A DNA stretch of 64,000 bases from Streptomyces albipurpureus (GTDB lineage Bacteria > Actinomycetota > Actinomycetes > Streptomycetales > Streptomycetaceae). Positions 1 to 8,263 of this stretch are shown here, piece after piece. The position numbers were made by a program, and so were the translations under genes. The notes beneath the pieces were generated by a model. That model was not told the DNA's origin. It did no database searches and worked only from the letters and a program-made list of their open reading frames with translations. The stretch covers positions 48,731 to 112,730 of the forward strand of contig NZ_JAMQAW010000029.1 in NCBI RefSeq assembly GCF_023701525.1. The letters run 5' to 3'. How positions within the stretch are numbered: position 1 is the first letter of the stretch; every line of letters starts with the position of its first letter.

Positions 1-36
1 GACGCATCGCTGTCCGGGCGCGTTGGCCAGACACCG

Positions 37-2496
37 ATGACAGAGAACAGGCACATCGAGATGGGGGCTCGTATGGCACATCCGGAACCGACCGAACAAC
101 CAGAGCAGACGGGCACTACGAAAAGAACAGCACAGCCCGCAGGCCACCTCCCGCATCAGCAGCCCGCAAGCCAGCTCCCGGGTCATCAGCTCACGCCGAT
201 GAAGCCGACCGAGCCCAACCACCGGCCCGGGTCGCCTGACCCGACCGAGCCCAACGACCCCGCTGGCTCACATGACCCGACCGAGCCCAACCACCGGCCC
301 GGGTCGCCTGACCAGGCCGAGCGCCCAGAGCAGAGCGAACAGCCGGCGGAATCAGCTCATCAGCCTCTGGGAGCCCAAGAGGCCCAGGCGATCCCAGAGA
401 CCGAGAATGCCCAGGGGGCCGAGCGGGACCAGAGCGCCAACGAGCAGGTCAAGAGGGCCGCGGGTGCCAAGCAGGACCCGAAAGCGCAAGGGCTCCCGAA
501 GACCGAAGCCCCCCAGTCGACGAAGCAGTGCTCGGAGCCCGGGGAGACCTCGGAGTCCGAGCAGCTGCTCTTCGGTGGCCCACTGCGCCGTGAGACGGGG
601 TGGAACCACCACGACGGATCGTTCCTCGAACTCAACCTCCGCTCGATGATCACTCGGACCCCACGGCTCATCGCCGCGGCGGTTCGCCTGGCACATCGCG
701 CGGACCCCACAGCCCTGCGCCAGGTCGCGGTCGCCGAGTTAGCCGGCGGTATCGCACAGGCCGTGGGCTTGGTGGCGGTCAACCAGGTGCTCGTCCACCT
801 CCTGGGGTCGGGCGGCACCAGCGAGAAGCTGGCAGCGGCCCTTCCGGCTTTCGCCGCGGTGGCCTTCGCCGCACTGATCGTGGCACTGATGAAGTCGGCC
901 TCCACCGCGGGCACGGGCCAACTCGAACCCAAGGTCTTCCGGGTGGCCACGGAGCAGTACCTCCAGCGGGTGGCCCGGGTCGAGCTCGCGGCCGTCGAGG
1001 ACGAGGAGTTCCACAAACTGCTGGATTCCGCCCAGTGGGGAGCGGAGTCCGCCCGCCGGATGATCAAGTTCTGCACATCGGTCACCGCATCCGCGATCTC
1101 CCTGATCGCGGCGGCCGGAGTGCTGACGGTGCTGCACCCGGCGCTCCTTCCGCTGCTCGCGCTGATGACACTGCCCAGCGCGTGGAGTTCGCTGACGATC
1201 GCCCGTCGTCGCTATCTCTCGTTCCACACCTGGGTCCAGCACGCACGTGCCGGGCGGCTGCTGAGCACCCTGCTCATCGACGCACAAGCGGCGCCCGAAG
1301 TACGGGTCCACAACATCGGCGCCTTTCTGCTCAGGCACTTCCGGACGATGGCCGAGACTGGAGAACAGGAGCAGACACGACTCGCGCGACTCGCGGCACG
1401 TACCGGTCTGATCGCCTCTGGTTGGACGGGGCTGGCCTCGTCAGCTACCTACGCAACGCTCGGCCTGTTGTTGTGGAGCGGCACCATGGATCTGGCCGTC
1501 GCGGGCACCGCGGTCATTGCCATCCGCACCGGCTCGGCCAACTTGGAATCACTGGTGGTGCAGCTCAACTACCTCTACGAGGAGAGCCTGTTCGTCGCTG
1601 ATCTGGAACGGCTGTGCAAGGAGGCGGATGCCCGCCTGATCCCTGAGACCGGGAAGCCCCTGCCGGCCAACCCGTCTGCGATCCGCTTTGAGAACGTCTC
1701 CTTCACCTATCCCGGTGTCGCTGAGAGACCAGCGCTCGACTCGGTGAACGTGACGATCCCCAGTGGTCGGATCATCGCCATCGTCGGTAACAACGGCAGC
1801 GGGAAGTCCACCCTGGCCAAGCTGCTCTGTGGTCTCTATGTTCCCGATTCAGGACGGATCACATGGGATGACGTGGATGCGGCCGAGGCCGATCGCGCCC
1901 AGTTGTTCGACCGAGTGGCGGTGGTCGCACAGGACTTCTACCGCTGGCCCTTCACCGCGCGGATCAATGTGGCCATCGGTCGCCCCGACGCTCCCCACGA
2001 TGAACCGCTGCTGGATGCGGCAGCGGAGTACGCGGGAGCGGACGAGACGATCTCCTCGTTGCCACGAGGCTGGGACACCCTTCTCGCCCGTGGCTACAAG
2101 GGCGGCCATCAGATCTCCGGCGGCCAGTGGCAGCGCATCGGCATCGCCCGCGCCCGTCACCGCAACGCCCGCGTCCTGGTCGTGGACGAGCCCACGAGCG
2201 CACTGGACGCCGAGGCGGAACAGCGGGTCTTCGATCAGATCCGCAGGCTGGCGGCCGAGGGGCAGACGGTGGTGCTGATCACTCACCGGCTGCATAGCGT
2301 CCGGCACACGGATGAGATCTATGTGATGGAACAGGGCCGGATCATCGAGCGCGGCACCTTTGACGAGCTGATGCGGCCTCAGGAGGGCGCATTCCGTCGG
2401 ATGTATCTGACCCAGTCGCGCCAATACCACTTCGAGGGTGAAGAGTCCGTCTCTCTGCCTGGCCAGCCTGAGCAGGCAGAACAGGGAGCCCGCTGA
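37..2496 (+). CDS. ABC exporter: fused membrane and ATPase domains, with repetitive N-terminal extension
   Basis: Half-transporter of the exporter type, expected to act as a dimer in the cytoplasmic membrane; the substrate is unknown. Residues 1 to about 190 are a Pro/Glu/Gln/Ser-rich hydrophilic extension partly made of 36-bp in-frame repeats. About 200-500 hold the hydrophobic membrane domain. The nucleotide-binding domain has Walker A GNNGSGKST (584-592), Q-loop VAQDFYRW, signature ISGGQ (693-697), Walker B VLVVDEP (713-719) and the switch His750. No peptidase domain is visible. Leu235 is encoded by TTA (739-741), the rare bldA-dependent codon. The frame stays open upstream to base 1, so the true start could lie outside the window; ATG at 73 is another option. 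The function call is firm, the start is not. Confidence 0.88.
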   Translation: MTENRHIEMGARMAHPEPTEQPEQTGTTKRTAQPAGHLPHQQPASQLPGHQLTPMKPTEPNHRPGSPDPTEPNDPAGSHDPTEPNHRPGSPDQAERPEQSEQPAESAHQPLGAQEAQAIPETENAQGAERDQSANEQVKRAAGAKQDPKAQGLPKTEAPQSTKQCSEPGETSESEQLLFGGPLRRETGWNHHDGSFLELNLRSMITRTPRLIAAAVRLAHRADPTALRQVAVAELAGGIAQAVGLVAVNQVLVHLLGSGGTSEKLAAALPAFAAVAFAALIVALMKSASTAGTGQLEPKVFRVATEQYLQRVARVELAAVEDEEFHKLLDSAQWGAESARRMIKFCTSVTASAISLIAAAGVLTVLHPALLPLLALMTLPSAWSSLTIARRRYLSFHTWVQHARAGRLLSTLLIDAQAAPEVRVHNIGAFLLRHFRTMAETGEQEQTRLARLAARTGLIASGWTGLASSATYATLGLLLWSGTMDLAVAGTAVIAIRTGSANLESLVVQLNYLYEESLFVADLERLCKEADARLIPETGKPLPANPSAIRFENVSFTYPGVAERPALDSVNVTIPSGRIIAIVGNNGSGKSTLAKLLCGLYVPDSGRITWDDVDAAEADRAQLFDRVAVVAQDFYRWPFTARINVAIGRPDAPHDEPLLDAAAEYAGADETISSLPRGWDTLLARGYKGGHQISGGQWQRIGIARARHRNARVLVVDEPTSALDAEAEQRVFDQIRRLAAEGQTVVLITHRLHSVRHTDEIYVMEQGRIIERGTFDELMRPQEGAFRRMYLTQSRQYHFEGEESVSLPGQPEQAEQGAR
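205..312 (+). repeat. three tandem 36-bp in-frame repeats in the ABC exporter gene
   Basis: Three consecutive 36-bp units lie at 205-240, 241-276 and 277-312. Units 1 and 3 are identical; unit 2 shares its first 15 bases and last 3 and diverges between. Each codes for a 12-residue PTEPNxxxGSxD unit in the hydrophilic N-terminal extension. Because the unit is a multiple of three, copy number could vary without breaking the frame. Confidence 0.92.
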
Positions 2497-3224
2497 TGGA
2501 CGGACCACCCGGTTGCAGAAGCCGGGCCCGGCCGGGCTTGTCGTAGATCAGTCGGGCGGCAGCGGCGGCAGCCGGGGCTTCTTGGACTTCTTCGCCGCCC
2601 GAGGGAGGCACGACCCCAGTCCGGTGCCCCAGCGCCATCGATCGGCCTCGTCCCGGCTCGGCCCCTTCGGATGTGTCCAGGACTTCGACGGTACGTAGGA
2701 GCTTCGGAGGTCTCCAAGTCCTCGTGAGTGACGTGGAGACTTCGGAGGTGTCCGGGACTGCGGAGCTATGCGGTTCTACAGAGGTGTCCGGGACTGCGGA
2801 GGTGTAGGGGGGCTGCGGAGGTATACGGGGGCTTCGGATGTGTCCGGGGTGGGGACCTCAACCAGTCCGGTGGCCCGGCGCGGTGGTCACAGTCGCGCGG
2901 TACGGCTGGATCGCGCCAGAGCACAGGGCGCTCCACGCCATGCGAGAGTGGCCAGGGGACTGCGCTCCCACTGCCCCGGGGACCGAGTCGGCCCCGCGCA
3001 ACAGCCCCCGACCACGGGATTTCGCCATCAGGCCGGTAGGGCACCACTCATTTCCACACTCATCGACCGTTCGCAACTCGCCCCCCAGTAGCCTCATCCG
3101 TATCACCCGACTCACTGGTCAACCCGTCCGAAACTCATCACCGCGCATGAGGGCTGCTGTTCCCCCTCCGTACCTACGTGCGCCAAATGTCCAGCGCGAT
3201 GAATTCCGCAACGCCGGACCGGAG
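2497..3224. other. gene-free stretch with degenerate short repeats
   Basis: I see no convincing gene here. Between about 2663 and 2850 a motif of the type CTTCGGAKGTGTCCRGGACT recurs imperfectly (near 2665, 2737, 2780 and 2834), and GAGGTGTCCGGGACTGCGGA occurs twice. The short open frames lack normal codon usage and recognisable protein features. The stretch separates the ABC exporter from the small-exported-protein group. Confidence 0.6.
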
Positions 3225-3255
3225 TTGCAATTGAACTCACCCAACCGGCTATCAT
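3225..3255 (+). promoter_or_regulatory. putative promoter for a leaderless small-protein gene
   Basis: A TATCAT -10 element lies at 3250-3255, with TTGCAA at 3225-3230 (19-nt spacer) as the best -35; TTGAAC at 3231-3236 is too close. Transcription would begin about 7 bases after the -10, on the A of the ATG at 3262. No Shine-Dalgarno sequence precedes that ATG, which fits a leaderless mRNA. Inference from sequence only. Confidence 0.45.
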
Positions 3256-3261
3256 CACGGC

Positions 3262-3810
3262 ATGATTACGGCACGGTCACCCATCGGTGTTCTGCGGCCT
3301 CCGGCATTTCGGGGGCCGTTGCGCATCCTCTGGTTGGCCCTGCTGGTATTGGGATTGGTGTCCACACATGGCACCAACGCGGAAGGTGTCATCCACCATC
3401 CCGCGAACACCACTTTCCTGACAGCACATTCCGGCCAGGTGCCACCCGCAATCTCCGCGCGTTCGAGTAGCGGAACCCCAGCCCTCCATGCTGTGGCACT
3501 CAGCCCAGCGGGTGCGCTTGAGGCCAGCCCAGCGGGTTCGCTTGAGGCCAGCCCGGTGGCTGCGCTCAGGTCCACACCAGAAGCCGCCCCGCCGAGCACC
3601 AGAGTGCACGAGAGCGGTTCTGCGCACCATGTCGAGCAGTGCATGCCGACTCAGCCGCAGCTGACATCCGCCTCACAAACGCCCTGCTCACAGGGCCCAA
3701 CACAGAGCGCGCTCGACAGCCCGGCCGTATCGAAGCAGACCTTGGCGGGCATTCCAGGAAACCCGCCCTCCCGTGCCGCGCTGAGAACGACAGACGTTCT
3801 ACGGACCTAG
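3262..3810 (+). CDS. small exported or membrane-anchored protein, unrecognised
   Basis: 182 residues. A basic and proline-containing start is followed by one hydrophobic segment at about residues 21-34 (LRILWLALLVLGLVSTHG), reading as a signal peptide or membrane anchor. The rest is Ala/Ser/Pro/Thr-rich and probably outside the cell. It contains an internal repeat, SPAGALEASPAGSLEASPVA, and a tail with His-His, Cys, Cys spacing (HHVEQC then TPC). The layout (short TM, THG motif, His/Cys tail, terminal VLRT) reminds me of small Streptomyces DUF6153-type proteins, but I cannot confirm membership. The start has no Shine-Dalgarno and appears leaderless. It is the first gene of a plus-strand group leading to a PLP enzyme and an MFS transporter. 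Confidence 0.6.
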   Translation: MITARSPIGVLRPPAFRGPLRILWLALLVLGLVSTHGTNAEGVIHHPANTTFLTAHSGQVPPAISARSSSGTPALHAVALSPAGALEASPAGSLEASPVAALRSTPEAAPPSTRVHESGSAHHVEQCMPTQPQLTSASQTPCSQGPTQSALDSPAVSKQTLAGIPGNPPSRAALRTTDVLRT

Positions 3811-3823
3811 AGGCCAGAGACTC

Positions 3824-3850
3824 ACGGGAGCCGACGGTAGTCGCTCCCGT
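3824..3850 (+). terminator. weak hairpin downstream of the small exported protein
   Basis: Perfect 8-bp arms, ACGGGAGC (3824-3831) and GCTCCCGT (3843-3850), with an 11-nt loop, 14 bases after the stop at 3810. There is no T-run, so it may only attenuate. Confidence 0.4.
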
Positions 3851-4024
3851 AGCGGTCGAGATCGCATCAAGCAATCGCACCACCATTTTCACCCCTTAAA
3901 GCCATGGGGTTATTCGGTGCTGCCCAAATGCCCTCGACATCTCTTCCTCTGACCGATTCCCATCCCCTTCGCCGCCCTTCCTTGTGAGTTTCTTCAACAG
4001 GAGAATCGGCCGCACGGAGGAACT

Positions 4025-4453
4025 GTGTCGTTCCCCTTTCTTACGATTTTGGGCAGCATCCGGACGAGAATGCGCAGAGCGTTCATCGTGGGTGTTCTGG
4101 CCGCTCTGGCCATTGCCGCCGTGAGCTGCACTGTTCATTCTCGGGCAGCTGGGCACTCCCATGCCGAGACACCAGTACCGTCGGCCCAGCACTTAGTCGC
4201 CGCCGCCGAAGTCGCTTCGGGGCACACATCCCCCGCGTCCGGTTCTCCCTGTGCTCCGGACAGCCGCGCTCTCAGGGCCAAGCCGGCCGGCACCTCGGCA
4301 GCCCATCCGGTGACCGCGCCCATCACCTCGGCCAAGGGCCTGACCAGGACGGACACGGTCGAGCCCCGAGACACCCTGGGGTCTCCGCCGACTGCTCGTA
4401 CCAGCAGAACCGGGCGCCTCACACTGCTTCGCGTAGGCCGGTGGCGCATCTAG
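4025..4453 (+). CDS. small secreted protein or lipoprotein, TTA-containing, unrecognised
   Basis: 142 residues from a GTG preceded by GGAGGA (4016-4021); ATG at 4070 is an alternative. The hydrophobic segment FIVGVLAALAIAAVSC ends at a cysteine (about residue 31), compatible with a lipobox or an ordinary signal peptide. The mature part is Ala/Thr/Ser/Pro-rich, begins with a His-containing stretch (HSRAAGHSHAE) and has a single further Cys. It ends in LTLLRVGRWRI, loosely like the end of the previous small protein, so the two may be diverged relatives. Leu57 is encoded by TTA (4193-4195), suggesting bldA-dependent translation. The PLP enzyme starts 55 bases downstream, probably in the same transcript. 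No function can be assigned. Confidence 0.6.
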   Translation: MSFPFLTILGSIRTRMRRAFIVGVLAALAIAAVSCTVHSRAAGHSHAETPVPSAQHLVAAAEVASGHTSPASGSPCAPDSRALRAKPAGTSAAHPVTAPITSAKGLTRTDTVEPRDTLGSPPTARTSRTGRLTLLRVGRWRI

Positions 4454-4508
4454 AGGCTCGCTCGACCACAGCCGCAGATGACGCCACCGTTCAAAGGAAG
4501 CCGAGGAA

Positions 4509-5957
4509 ATGTCCTCTCTGTCCGCAGGTACGACGCCCAGCGATGCCACCGCGATCAAGGTTCCGACCGCTGAGCATCCCAACCCGCCGCACGCCGGCAT
4601 CAGCAGTGCCCCAGGCGCGATCGTCGATCCCCTGAGCGGCGATATGCCTTCCGCAGTTGCTCACCCTGTCCGCACAGCACTGTCCGGACTGGTCGGCAAC
4701 ACTCCGGTCCTGCGGGTTTCCGCCCCCTTCACCCCGGCTGATCGGGGCTTCTTCGCGAAGCTGGAGGGCTTCAACCCGGGTGGTATCAAGGACCGGCCCG
4801 GGCTCCACATGGTGGAACGGGCGCGAGCCCGCGGAGAGCTCAAGCCCGGCGCCCGAATCATCGAATCCACCAGTGGAACGCTGGGGTTGGGGCTCGCACT
4901 CGCCGGAATGGTCTACGGCCATCCGGTGACGCTGGTGACCGACCCCGGCCTGGAACGCTCCATGACCCGATTGCTCACCGCCTACGGCTCCCAGGTCAAT
5001 GTCGTCTCCGAGCCCCACCCGACCGGTGGTTGGCAGCAGGCGCGCCGTGAACGCGTGACCCAGCTCATGGCTCGGCACCCGGGGTCCTGGTGCCCCGATC
5101 AGTACAACAACCCCGACAACACCACCGCCTACACCCCCCTGGCCCTGGAACTCGCAGCAGAGCTGGGCCATATCGACGTCCTCGTGTGCAGTGTGGGCAC
5201 GGGTGGCCACTCCGCGGGTGTCTCCCGGGTGCTGCGCCAGCTCTACCCGGAAGTACGGCTCATCGGTGTGGACACCATCGGTTCCACCATCTTCGGCCAG
5301 CCGGCACGGCCCCGACTGATGCGTGGCCTCGGCTCCAGCATCTACCCCCGCAATGTCGCCTACGACTCCTTCAGCGAGGTCCACTGGGTCGCTCCCGGCG
5401 AGGCGGTGTGGGCCTGTCGACAGCTCGCCGCGTCCCACTACGCCACCGGCGGCTGGAGTGTGGGCGCGGTCGCCCTGGTCGCCGGCTGGCTGGCGCGGAC
5501 CCTGCCCGCCGACTCCCGTATCGCCGCGATCTTCCCCGACGGCCCGGAGCGCTATCTCGGCACGGTGTATGACGACGACTACTGCGCTGCGCATGGGCTA
5601 CTCGACGGACGACCCGCCGTTGAACCCGAGGTCGTAGGACAACTGGACGAGAAGGAGGTCACCCGCTGGACCCGCTGCCTGTCCGTGGTCGACCCCCTGA
5701 CCCTCCAAGGGCCCGACCCCGCAAAGAGCGAGAACGCCCGAGCGCCGAGGGCTGCCAAGAACACCAAGGAGCCGAGGCAGGGTCGTCACAGCACAGCGGG
5801 CGCGGCGGACACAGCGGCGACCACAGCGGCGAACACAGCGAACCCAACGAGTACGGCGGGTAGGGCAGGTCCAGCGAAGACAGCGGACGCAGCGGACGCA
5901 GCATGGACCGCGAGCAACTCGGGCGCGCCCAGCACCGCAGCGGGCGCGGACCGATGA
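4509..5957 (+). CDS. PLP-dependent cysteine synthase/desulfhydrase-like enzyme (Cds1-like)
   Basis: 482 residues, fold type II PLP enzyme. The PLP lysine is Lys94 in FNPGGIKDRPG. The cofactor loop reads ESTSGTLGLGLALAG, where classical O-acetylserine sulfhydrylases have SGNTG, and the glycine-rich phosphate site is CSVGTGGHSAGV. These features, with DTIGSTIFGQP and LGSSIYPRN, resemble the mycobacterial Cds1 (Rv3684) branch reported as a cysteine desulfhydrase. I infer cysteine or a cysteine-like amino acid as substrate. Catalytic sequence ends near residue 400; the tail is a low-complexity Ala/Thr/Asp/Asn stretch from short GC-rich repeats. GAGGAA lies just upstream of the ATG. The stop overlaps the MFS start as ATGA, so the two are translationally coupled. 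Confidence 0.85.
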   Translation: MSSLSAGTTPSDATAIKVPTAEHPNPPHAGISSAPGAIVDPLSGDMPSAVAHPVRTALSGLVGNTPVLRVSAPFTPADRGFFAKLEGFNPGGIKDRPGLHMVERARARGELKPGARIIESTSGTLGLGLALAGMVYGHPVTLVTDPGLERSMTRLLTAYGSQVNVVSEPHPTGGWQQARRERVTQLMARHPGSWCPDQYNNPDNTTAYTPLALELAAELGHIDVLVCSVGTGGHSAGVSRVLRQLYPEVRLIGVDTIGSTIFGQPARPRLMRGLGSSIYPRNVAYDSFSEVHWVAPGEAVWACRQLAASHYATGGWSVGAVALVAGWLARTLPADSRIAAIFPDGPERYLGTVYDDDYCAAHGLLDGRPAVEPEVVGQLDEKEVTRWTRCLSVVDPLTLQGPDPAKSENARAPRAAKNTKEPRQGRHSTAGAADTAATTAANTANPTSTAGRAGPAKTADAADAAWTASNSGAPSTAAGADR

Positions 5958-7267
5958 GGACGACCATCGGGCAGATGCGTTCGTATGACAAAAGCGTTCA
6001 ACTTCTGATGGTCAATCAGTTCACCATCAATCTGGGCTTCTACATGCTGATGCCCTATCTGGCCAGCCATCTGTCCGGCACCCTGGGGATGGCCGGCTGG
6101 ACCGTCGGGTTGATCCTCGGAGTACGGAACTTCAGCCAGCAGGGCATGTTCCTGGTCGGTGGGACTCTCGCCGACCGGCTGGGGTACAAGCCGCTGATCG
6201 TCGCCGGATGCGTACTCCGTACCGTCGGATTCGCCACTCTCGGGCTCGTTCAATCACTGCCCGCGCTGATCGCGGCGTCGGCGGCGACCGGCCTGGCCGG
6301 AGCGCTGTTCAACCCGGCGGTACGCGCCTATCTGGCGGCCGATGCGGGTGAGCGAAGGGTGGAGGCGTTCGCCCTCTTCAATGTCTTCTACCAGGCCGGC
6401 ATTCTGCTGGGGCCACTGATCGGGATGGTGCTCACCGGAGTCGATTTCCGTGTCACCTGTCTGGTGGCGGCGGCCGTCTTCGCCGTGCTGAGCGTCGTGC
6501 AGATCCGTAGCCTGCCGGCCCGTCGGGCGGGCAACACAGAGTCCGAACCGAGTGGTGGGCCACGAGAGGGCGTGCTGGCCCAGTGGCGCGGCATCCTCCG
6601 CAACCGGCCCTTCCTGCTGTTCTCCCTGGCAATGATCGGCTCGTACGTCCTGACCTTCCAGGTCTATCTGGCGCTGCCGCTCGAAGTGCGTCGCGTCGGT
6701 GGGGACGGCGACTTCGGTACGGCGGCGGTGGCGGTGCTCTTCGCCGTGTCGGGGCTGTCGACCATCGCCTATCAGACTCGGGTGACCGCCTGGTGCAGGG
6801 CTCGCATGGCACCGGGCCGCGCACTGGCATACGGGCTTCTCGCCATGGCGGTCGCGTTCGTACCGCTGCTGGCGGCCACCGCCTTCCCCGTCCCGGGCGA
6901 CGGGGTCGGCCGGTGGCTGTTCGCGGCCGTCCCACCGGCGCTGGCCGCCCTGCTGCTCGCGTTCGGGACGATGATCGCGTACCCGTTCGAGATGGACACG
7001 ATCGTCCAACTCGCCGGTGATCGGCTCGTCGCCACCCACTACGGGCTCTACAACACCATCTGCGGCATCGGCATCACCCTGGGCAATCTGCTCACCGGAG
7101 TCGCACTGGACACCGCCCGCGCGGCGGGGATGTCCGCGCTGCCTTGGATCGCGTTGATCACCCTCGGTCTGCTGTGCGCCATCGCACTCCACACCCTGCA
7201 CCGAACGGGTCGGCTCGCCCCAGCGGCCCGCGTCCCCCAGCCCATGGCCGAGCCCAAAACGGCTTGA
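5954..7267 (+). CDS. MFS transporter coupled to the PLP enzyme
   Basis: About 437 residues with roughly 12 hydrophobic segments, a DHA1/MdtH-like efflux permease by general pattern. A motif-A-like loop, GGTLADRLGYKP, sits between TM2 and TM3. I chose ATG 5954 because it overlaps the upstream stop as ATGA; an upstream in-frame ATG at 5903 would add 17 hydrophilic residues inside the previous gene. Coupling with a cysteine-type PLP enzyme and two small exported proteins suggests export of an amino acid, thiol or related metabolite. That is inference from context; the substrate cannot be read from sequence. Confidence 0.85.
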   Translation: MRTTIGQMRSYDKSVQLLMVNQFTINLGFYMLMPYLASHLSGTLGMAGWTVGLILGVRNFSQQGMFLVGGTLADRLGYKPLIVAGCVLRTVGFATLGLVQSLPALIAASAATGLAGALFNPAVRAYLAADAGERRVEAFALFNVFYQAGILLGPLIGMVLTGVDFRVTCLVAAAVFAVLSVVQIRSLPARRAGNTESEPSGGPREGVLAQWRGILRNRPFLLFSLAMIGSYVLTFQVYLALPLEVRRVGGDGDFGTAAVAVLFAVSGLSTIAYQTRVTAWCRARMAPGRALAYGLLAMAVAFVPLLAATAFPVPGDGVGRWLFAAVPPALAALLLAFGTMIAYPFEMDTIVQLAGDRLVATHYGLYNTICGIGITLGNLLTGVALDTARAAGMSALPWIALITLGLLCAIALHTLHRTGRLAPAARVPQPMAEPKTA

Positions 7268-7391
7268 GCCGGCCGGAACTTCGTCGCCAAGGGTTCCGCC
7301 CCCACGACAGCCACCACCGCCACGGGGTGGTTCGGCGGCCGCGCTGACCGAACTACCCCACGCAGGAGGTCGGGCGGAGCGCTCGAAGACC

Positions 7392-7451
7392 GTCCCCGCC
7401 GGAGTGGACCAGGCCCCTACGGGCTCGGACGCGGTCCCCTCCGGCGGGGAC
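7392..7451 (+). terminator. long inverted repeat after the MFS gene
   Basis: Perfect 12-bp arms GTCCCCGCCGGA (7392-7403) and TCCGGCGGGGAC (7440-7451) are separated by 36 bases, 125 bases after the MFS stop. It could end the upstream transcript or be a protein-binding repeat. The rest of 7268-7637 shows no gene. Confidence 0.4.
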
Positions 7452-7637
7452 GCAGCGGGCGACCAGCGGCCGGGGCCCAACGCGACAAACCGGCGAGCGT
7501 TGCCCTACGTATCGCTCTGTGTACGGAAGACCCCAACAGAGTGAGTATCTCCTATGTCACAATTCGGACGCACCGCCCGCCATTCACCCCCGATCCAGCG
7601 CACGATGTCCCCAACAACACGAAAGCCCAGGGGGACC

Positions 7638-8057
7638 ATGCGCACCACGACCACAACCACCCTCGCCGCCCTACTCCTCGTGTCGCTCACCGCCTGCGGC
7701 ACGGTTGACGGACGCTCCACACCCGGCACTACGGCACCTTCCCCCGGAGATACCCGTACCGCCAAACAGCGCTTCCTCGTCGACGCCTTCAGTGCGAACT
7801 TCGAAGGCTGGACCGACTACGCGCCCAATGAAAAGGACCTCGCGCCCTTCCCCACAGCATGGTGCAAGGGGCTGAGCGAGGGACGCAGCATAGAGTCCTT
7901 GTTCGACAAGAAGGGTGCCGATCTGTACCCCTCGGGCTCCGACTGGGCCACGATCAAGTCCGATGCGAACAAGCTGCTGCTGATCGCCGTGGACACGCAC
8001 TGCCCCGAGCTACACAATCAAGTGACAGAGGAGCTCAGTAAGCAGAGCACACCCTGA
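7638..8057 (+). CDS. small lipoprotein, function unknown
   Basis: 139 residues. The signal peptide TTTTTTLAALLLVSLTAC ends in a lipobox (LTAC), so the protein should be lipidated and anchored outside the membrane. The mature part has a Thr/Pro/Gly linker and then a compact domain with two further cysteines (AWCKGL and DTHCPEL) that could form a disulfide. ATG 7638 is chosen because AGGGGG precedes it at good spacing; the longer in-frame reading from 7554 adds 28 non-signal residues. It is convergent with the kinase gene. I do not recognise the family. Confidence 0.75.
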   Translation: MRTTTTTTLAALLLVSLTACGTVDGRSTPGTTAPSPGDTRTAKQRFLVDAFSANFEGWTDYAPNEKDLAPFPTAWCKGLSEGRSIESLFDKKGADLYPSGSDWATIKSDANKLLLIAVDTHCPELHNQVTEELSKQSTP

Positions 8058-8227
8058 TGGATTGACCCATGGCGGTGTGGCTGAGGCCCGTGCGAGCCGC
8101 ACCGCCCACACCGCTTCCGCTTCGACATCCGGTCCTGGCCGACCCGGCGGCCCCGGGACCTCTTGGCGCGGTGGCACAGCGAATCGGCACGGGTGGGCAG
8201 CGGGGATGGCGCTCGCCCCCATGCTCC

Positions 8228-8263
8228 GGGTGAAGGTCAGTCCTCGGGTGAAGGTCAGTCCTC
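8228..8263. repeat. 18-bp tandem duplication across the kinase stop codon
   Basis: Two identical 18-bp units, GGGTGAAGGTCAGTCCTC, lie at 8228-8245 and 8246-8263. The second contains the minus-strand kinase stop (8255-8257); the first contains the same TGA 18 bases further on in the same frame. Confidence 0.85.

Noticed and set aside
2497..2700. Extension of coding sequence downstream of the ABC exporter (open frame 2438-2698)
   Set aside because: It starts inside the exporter in another frame, has no ribosome-binding site and no protein-like composition.
4491..5594. Long minus-strand open frame antisense to the PLP enzyme
   Set aside because: It is a frame shadow of a GC-rich gene, Gly/Arg/His-rich with no family features.
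37..7267. Left region read as a lanthipeptide or other RiPP gene cluster
   Set aside because: There is an ABC exporter and two small proteins, but no modifying enzyme (LanM, LanB, radical SAM, YcaO) and the small proteins are exported Ala/Ser-rich sequences without a precursor-like leader and core.
6254..7480. Long minus-strand open frame antisense to the MFS gene
   Set aside because: Low-complexity Arg/Gly/Gln/His sequence typical of shadows; the plus-strand MFS protein is clear.
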